DNA of 64,000 nt from Treponema sp. (GTDB lineage: Bacteria; Spirochaetota; Spirochaetia; Treponematales; Treponemataceae): the NCBI GenBank assembly GCA_016293495.1, contig JAEDED010000006.1, positions 1 to 64,000 of the forward strand, read 5' to 3'. This document shows positions 61,386-64,000 of the stretch, piece by piece; positions within the stretch are counted from its first letter, which is position 1; each line of letters begins with the position of its first letter. The position numbers and the translations under genes are program-made. The notes below the pieces were generated by a model. The model was not told the DNA's origin, did no database searches, and worked only from the letters and a program-made list of their open reading frames with translations.

Positions 61386-61397
61386 ATATGATATTTT
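61369..61397 (+). promoter_or_regulatory. coaD promoter, apparently leaderless and interleaved with the opposing promoter
   Basis: TTGTTG (61369-61374) and TATTTT (61392-61397) are 17 bases apart. Six bases separate the -10 box from the ATG at 61404, with no Shine-Dalgarno. The -35 regions of this and the opposing lipoprotein promoter interleave. Confidence 0.6.
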
Positions 61398-61403
61398 ATT
61401 TTT

Positions 61404-61883
61404 ATGAGTAAAGCAGTTTTTCCGGGATCGTTTGATCCTCCTACATTGGGACACCTCAATATTATTGAAAGAGCAAGTTCACTTTTTACAGAAATCGATG
61501 TTGTGGTAGCTGTAAATCCTGAAAAAAAATATCTTTTCACTCCGGAAGAAAGAGTAGAGATGCTCAGGGAATTAACAAAGATTTACAGCAATGTAAAAAT
61601 TCATACATGGAATTCTTTGATTGTGGATTATGCTAAAAAAAACGGAGCAGATGTGCTTCTGCGCGGAATCCGCAATGCGACAGACTTTGCTTATGAGTTT
61701 GACCTTTCGTTAATCAATCATTCACTTAATAATAAAGTTGATACTATATTTATTCCCTGTGAACAGAAATATGTAACTATCAAATCAAGTTCAATTAAGG
61801 AACTTGCTAGATTTGGAGGAGATATTTCTCAGATGGTTCCAGAACTTGTTGCTAGAGAAGTGCAAAAAAAATTTAAAATTTAA
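61404..61883 (+). CDS. coaD: Phosphopantetheine adenylyltransferase
   Basis: CoaD transfers AMP from ATP to 4'-phosphopantetheine, the penultimate step of coenzyme A synthesis. The 159-residue length is standard. AVFPGSFDPPTLGHLNIIERA holds the TxGH nucleotide site. RGIRNATDFAYEFDLSLIN matches the substrate-binding helix, and IKSSSIKELARFGGDI the second nucleotide motif. The CoA product supports acyl carrier protein maturation; acpP lies 369 bases downstream. Confidence 0.96.
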   Translation: MSKAVFPGSFDPPTLGHLNIIERASSLFTEIDVVVAVNPEKKYLFTPEERVEMLRELTKIYSNVKIHTWNSLIVDYAKKNGADVLLRGIRNATDFAYEFDLSLINHSLNNKVDTIFIPCEQKYVTIKSSSIKELARFGGDISQMVPELVAREVQKKFKI

Positions 61884-61944
61884 CTTTATTTTGACAAAAT
61901 ATTAAAATATGTAAACTTTTTTTTAATAAAACAGGCAAAACTGT

Positions 61945-61972
61945 TTGACAAATTCTATATGTTTGTTATAAT
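61945..61972 (+). promoter_or_regulatory. rpmF promoter P1
   Basis: A perfect TTGACA (61945-61950) and a perfect TATAAT (61967-61972) are 16 bases apart, about 78 bases before the rpmF start. Confidence 0.82.
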
Positions 61973-61975
61973 ACA

Positions 61976-62005
61976 TTGACACTCTAGGAAAAAATGTTGT
62001 ATATT
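61976..62005 (+). promoter_or_regulatory. rpmF promoter P2
   Basis: A second perfect TTGACA (61976-61981) is 18 bases from TATATT (62000-62005), starting 31 bases after P1. A third weaker pair, TTGACT (62005-62010) and TATATT (62030-62035), is 19 bases apart. Confidence 0.6.
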
Positions 62006-62049
62006 TGACTACATTATATTAGAGTAAACTATATTAGTGAGGTTTATAT

Positions 62050-62238
62050 ATGGCAGTACCTAGATCAAAAACATCAGCAGCCGTTTCTAAGAGACGTCGT
62101 GGCATTAATATGCGTCTTCAAGCACCACAGCTTACTGAATGCAGCAACTGTGGAAACCTTGTTCAGTCGCATCACGTATGTCCTAAATGCGGTTTCTATC
62201 GTGGCCGCCAGGTAATTACACCTGAATCTAACGGCTAA
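62050..62238 (+). CDS. rpmF: 50S ribosomal protein L32
   Basis: The 62-residue protein begins AVPRSKTSAAVSKRRRGIN, the L32 N-terminus. It keeps a zinc ribbon with Cys31, Cys34, Cys44 and Cys47 (CSNCG ... CPKCG), the C+ form. A GAGG Shine-Dalgarno precedes the ATG. It is cotranscribed with acpP 13 bases downstream and driven by tandem promoters. Linkage of rpmF to lipid synthesis genes is common in bacteria. Confidence 0.96.
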   Translation: MAVPRSKTSAAVSKRRRGINMRLQAPQLTECSNCGNLVQSHHVCPKCGFYRGRQVITPESNG

Positions 62239-62251
62239 TTAGGAGATTAAA

Positions 62252-62491
62252 ATGGACGAATTGTTCAACAAAATCCAGAAACTCATCGCAGACAAACTGG
62301 AAATCGATGAAGCTAAAGTAACTATGGATTCTTCATTCCGTGGTGACCTTGGAGCTGACAGCCTTGATACTTACGAATTGGTATACGCGATCGAAGAAGA
62401 ATTGGGCGTATCAATTCCTGATGAAGTAGCTAACGAATTCGAAACAGTTCGCGATGCATACGACTTCATCAAAAATGAACAGTCTAAATAA
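62252..62491 (+). CDS. acpP: Acyl carrier protein
   Basis: AcpP carries growing fatty acyl chains on a phosphopantetheine arm. The 79-residue length is normal. The attachment Ser37 lies in LGADSLDTYELV. The helix III region EELGVSIPDEVANEFETVRD is typical. An AGGAG Shine-Dalgarno precedes the ATG. A terminator follows at 62524-62569. Confidence 0.97.
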   Translation: MDELFNKIQKLIADKLEIDEAKVTMDSSFRGDLGADSLDTYELVYAIEEELGVSIPDEVANEFETVRDAYDFIKNEQSK

Positions 62492-62523
62492 TTAAACTTT
62501 TTACAAGTTTAAGATTAAGAAAG

Positions 62524-62569
62524 CACAGATTCATTTTCTTTTTTAGAAGATGAACTGTGTTTTTTTTTA
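62524..62569 (+). terminator. Terminator after acpP
   Basis: CACAG, TTCAT and TTCT blocks (from 62524) pair with AGAA, ATGAA and CTGTG (to 62559), with a few mismatches. A run of Ts follows. It separates rpmF-acpP from rnc. Confidence 0.82.
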
Positions 62570-62607
62570 ACATTATTATAGAATGATTTTAACCGGAGGT
62601 TTGGAAT

Positions 62608-63360
62608 ATGAAGAGTTTAAAACACCTGTTCTTTGGAACAAGAAAAGTTTCTCCAGAACGAATCAGTCAGCTTTCTGCCTTCTGTAAACCGCTCGGATTA
62701 AAATTCAACGATATAGAACTTCTTGATCTTGCATTTCATCACAGAAGTTATTCCAACGAACATTCCCAGCATAAAAGATACAATAATGAACGCCTTGAGT
62801 TTTTAGGCGACTCAGTTTTAGGCATGGTGACTGCGGCATTTCTTTACGAAGATATGGCAGAAAATCCTGAAGGTGATCTTGCAAAAATCAAGGCATCTGT
62901 CGTTTCTGAAAAATCACTTGCTCCAATCGGACGAACAATTGGTGTAGACAAAATGCTTGTAATGGGAAAGGGCGAAGAAATGTCAGGCGGTCGTAACAAG
63001 AATGCAATTATTGCTGACTGTGTTGAGGCTGTAATCGGAGCTTACTATCTTGATTCAGGATATGACAAGGCAAAAACTTTCGTGCTGGAATTTATAATTC
63101 CTGAAATCAGAAATGTTCAGCAGAATAAAGGTCATATGGATTATAAGACAATGCTTCAGGAACTTTTTCAGAAAAAGAGTAAAAAATGTCCTTTCTATGA
63201 ACTTATAAAATCAACAGGGCCTGATCATAATCAGACTTTCTTTGTTTCCGTTCATCTTGGTAATGATGTTTACGGACCTGCAGAAGGTAAAAGTAAAAAA
63301 GAGGCAGAGCAGAATGTTGCAAAAATTGCCTTTGAAAAAATATCAAAAAATAATAAATAA
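62608..63360 (+). CDS. rnc: Ribonuclease III
   Basis: RNase III cuts double-stranded RNA in rRNA precursors and mRNAs. The 250-residue protein has the catalytic signature NNERLEFLGDSVL (59-71) with the acidic metal ligands. A second catalytic acidic patch (ADCVEAVIGAYYLDSGYD) lies near residue 130, and a double-stranded RNA-binding domain fills the C-terminal 80 residues. GGAGG lies 9 bases before the ATG. The next gene begins 13 bases after the stop. Confidence 0.97.
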   Translation: MKSLKHLFFGTRKVSPERISQLSAFCKPLGLKFNDIELLDLAFHHRSYSNEHSQHKRYNNERLEFLGDSVLGMVTAAFLYEDMAENPEGDLAKIKASVVSEKSLAPIGRTIGVDKMLVMGKGEEMSGGRNKNAIIADCVEAVIGAYYLDSGYDKAKTFVLEFIIPEIRNVQQNKGHMDYKTMLQELFQKKSKKCPFYELIKSTGPDHNQTFFVSVHLGNDVYGPAEGKSKKEAEQNVAKIAFEKISKNNK

Positions 63361-63373
63361 TCCGGAGTTATAA

Positions 63374-64000
63374 GTGGCTTCAAAAAAAAATAAATTCAGT
63401 ATTAAAAATATAAAAAAAGAAACACGGATTCTTATCTGTGGAATTGCTGTCATTATATTGATTGCTGTCAGTGTATTCTGGAGAAGAGCATATCTTCTTT
63501 CTGAAGCAAATCTTACAGCTTCTGAATTGTCAGCTGAACAGAAATTAATTCTTGAAGAAAAAATTAAATCAAGTTCATATGAACGTTCAAATACAATTCA
63601 TCATTTACCGTACATAGTTAAAGACGGGCTGTTTCTTCCTAATGATTATTCAACTGCTGACTATCCGTTTGAAAACCTTCAAATAAATGCTCAGTCAGCA
63701 ATTCTTATCAATTGTGACACAGGTGATATTTTATTTGAAAAAAATGCAGATAAAGAAATTCCACCTGCATCAATGACAAAGCTTTTTCTGATGTATACTG
63801 TTTTCCAGAAAATCAGTGAAGGTAAGGCAACGCTTGATGATGTTGTACCACTTCCGCCTGCATCGTGGGCAAGTCATATGCCTCCGCATTCTTCCCTGAT
63901 GTTTTTAGGTAAAGGTCAGACTGTAACTCTGCGGGAATTATTGACAGGTCTTGCAGTATGTTCCGGAAACGATGCAAGTCATGCAATTGCATTTTATCTT
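63374..64000 (+). CDS. D-alanyl-D-alanine carboxypeptidase (S11 family), 5' part only
   Basis: This reading frame runs off the window end; 209 residues are visible. The start is GTG at 63374 with GGAG 6 bases upstream. A membrane helix lies near residues 18-37. The S11 penicillin-binding catalytic motif SMTK is at 133-136 (Ser133) and SGN at 197-199, so it belongs to the DacA-type carboxypeptidases that trim stem peptides of peptidoglycan. The third KTG motif must lie beyond the window. Compared with DacA there is an unusual N-terminal cytoplasmic/basic stretch before the membrane helix. Confidence 0.88.
   Translation, partial: MASKKNKFSIKNIKKETRILICGIAVIILIAVSVFWRRAYLLSEANLTASELSAEQKLILEEKIKSSSYERSNTIHHLPYIVKDGLFLPNDYSTADYPFENLQINAQSAILINCDTGDILFEKNADKEIPPASMTKLFLMYTVFQKISEGKATLDDVVPLPPASWASHMPPHSSLMFLGKGQTVTLRELLTGLAVCSGNDASHAIAFYL

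Overview
The window looks like a low-GC spirochete chromosome, most likely a Treponema. The reasons are a spirochete-type flagellar operon (flbD-motA-motB-fliL-fliM-fliY-fliO-fliP-fliQ-fliR-flhB-flhA-flhF-flhG-fliA), a seven-gene bacterial V-type ATPase operon (E-X-A-B-D-I-K), and the block rpsB-tsf-frr-uppS-cdsA-dxr-rseP in the order known from other treponemes. Species cannot be fixed from the sequence. Almost everything is vertically inherited core genome. I see no insertion sequence, prophage, CRISPR array or attachment site. No gene-free stretch exceeds 300 bases.

Layout. 103-7670 (minus): a tightly packed five-gene operon of poorly understood proteins: a 747-residue acidic repeat protein, a protein of unknown function, two DUF115/MptE-like (Maf-related) proteins and a membrane-anchored protein with a degenerate GGDEF domain. 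7824-12331: divIC-like, tsaC-like, a secreted protein, smpB, an unusual lepB and a hemW-like gene. 12597-29940 (plus): flagellar motor, switch, export and regulatory genes, followed by the flagellar sigma factor, a DUF342 protein and two conserved unknowns. 29989-31062: galM. 31274-38585: V-ATPase. 38676-40879: ispG and a TPR-like protein. 40919-47098 (minus): WecA/TagO-like initiator, the four dTDP-rhamnose genes and a small Omp85-type protein. 47195-50713: secreted protein, aminotransferase and glycogen synthase. 50829-58964 (minus): propeller protein, rseP, dxr, cdsA, uppS, frr, tsf, rpsB. 59187-64000: maf, tRNA-Arg, a repeat protein, a lipoprotein, coaD, rpmF, acpP, rnc and the 5' part of a D-Ala-D-Ala carboxypeptidase.

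How the parts work together. The flagellar block supplies the stator, C-ring and export gate, and ends in the sigma factor for late flagellar genes. A sigma-70-like promoter inside the block may drive the sigma-factor segment separately. The V-ATPase proteolipid carries all the side-chain ligands of the Enterococcus hirae sodium site, and MotB has a PomB-like membrane helix, so sodium may matter for both machines. IspG, Dxr, UppS and CdsA contribute to isoprenoid, undecaprenyl and phospholipid supply. The WecA-like enzyme plus RfbABCD point to a rhamnose-containing surface polymer.

The observations most worth following up are the DUF115/degenerate-GGDEF operon, a signal peptidase I whose catalytic lysine position reads arginine, a recurring pattern of promoters with the -10 box only 6-10 bases before the ATG (apparent leaderless mRNAs), and the DUF2764 protein between V-ATPase subunits E and A.
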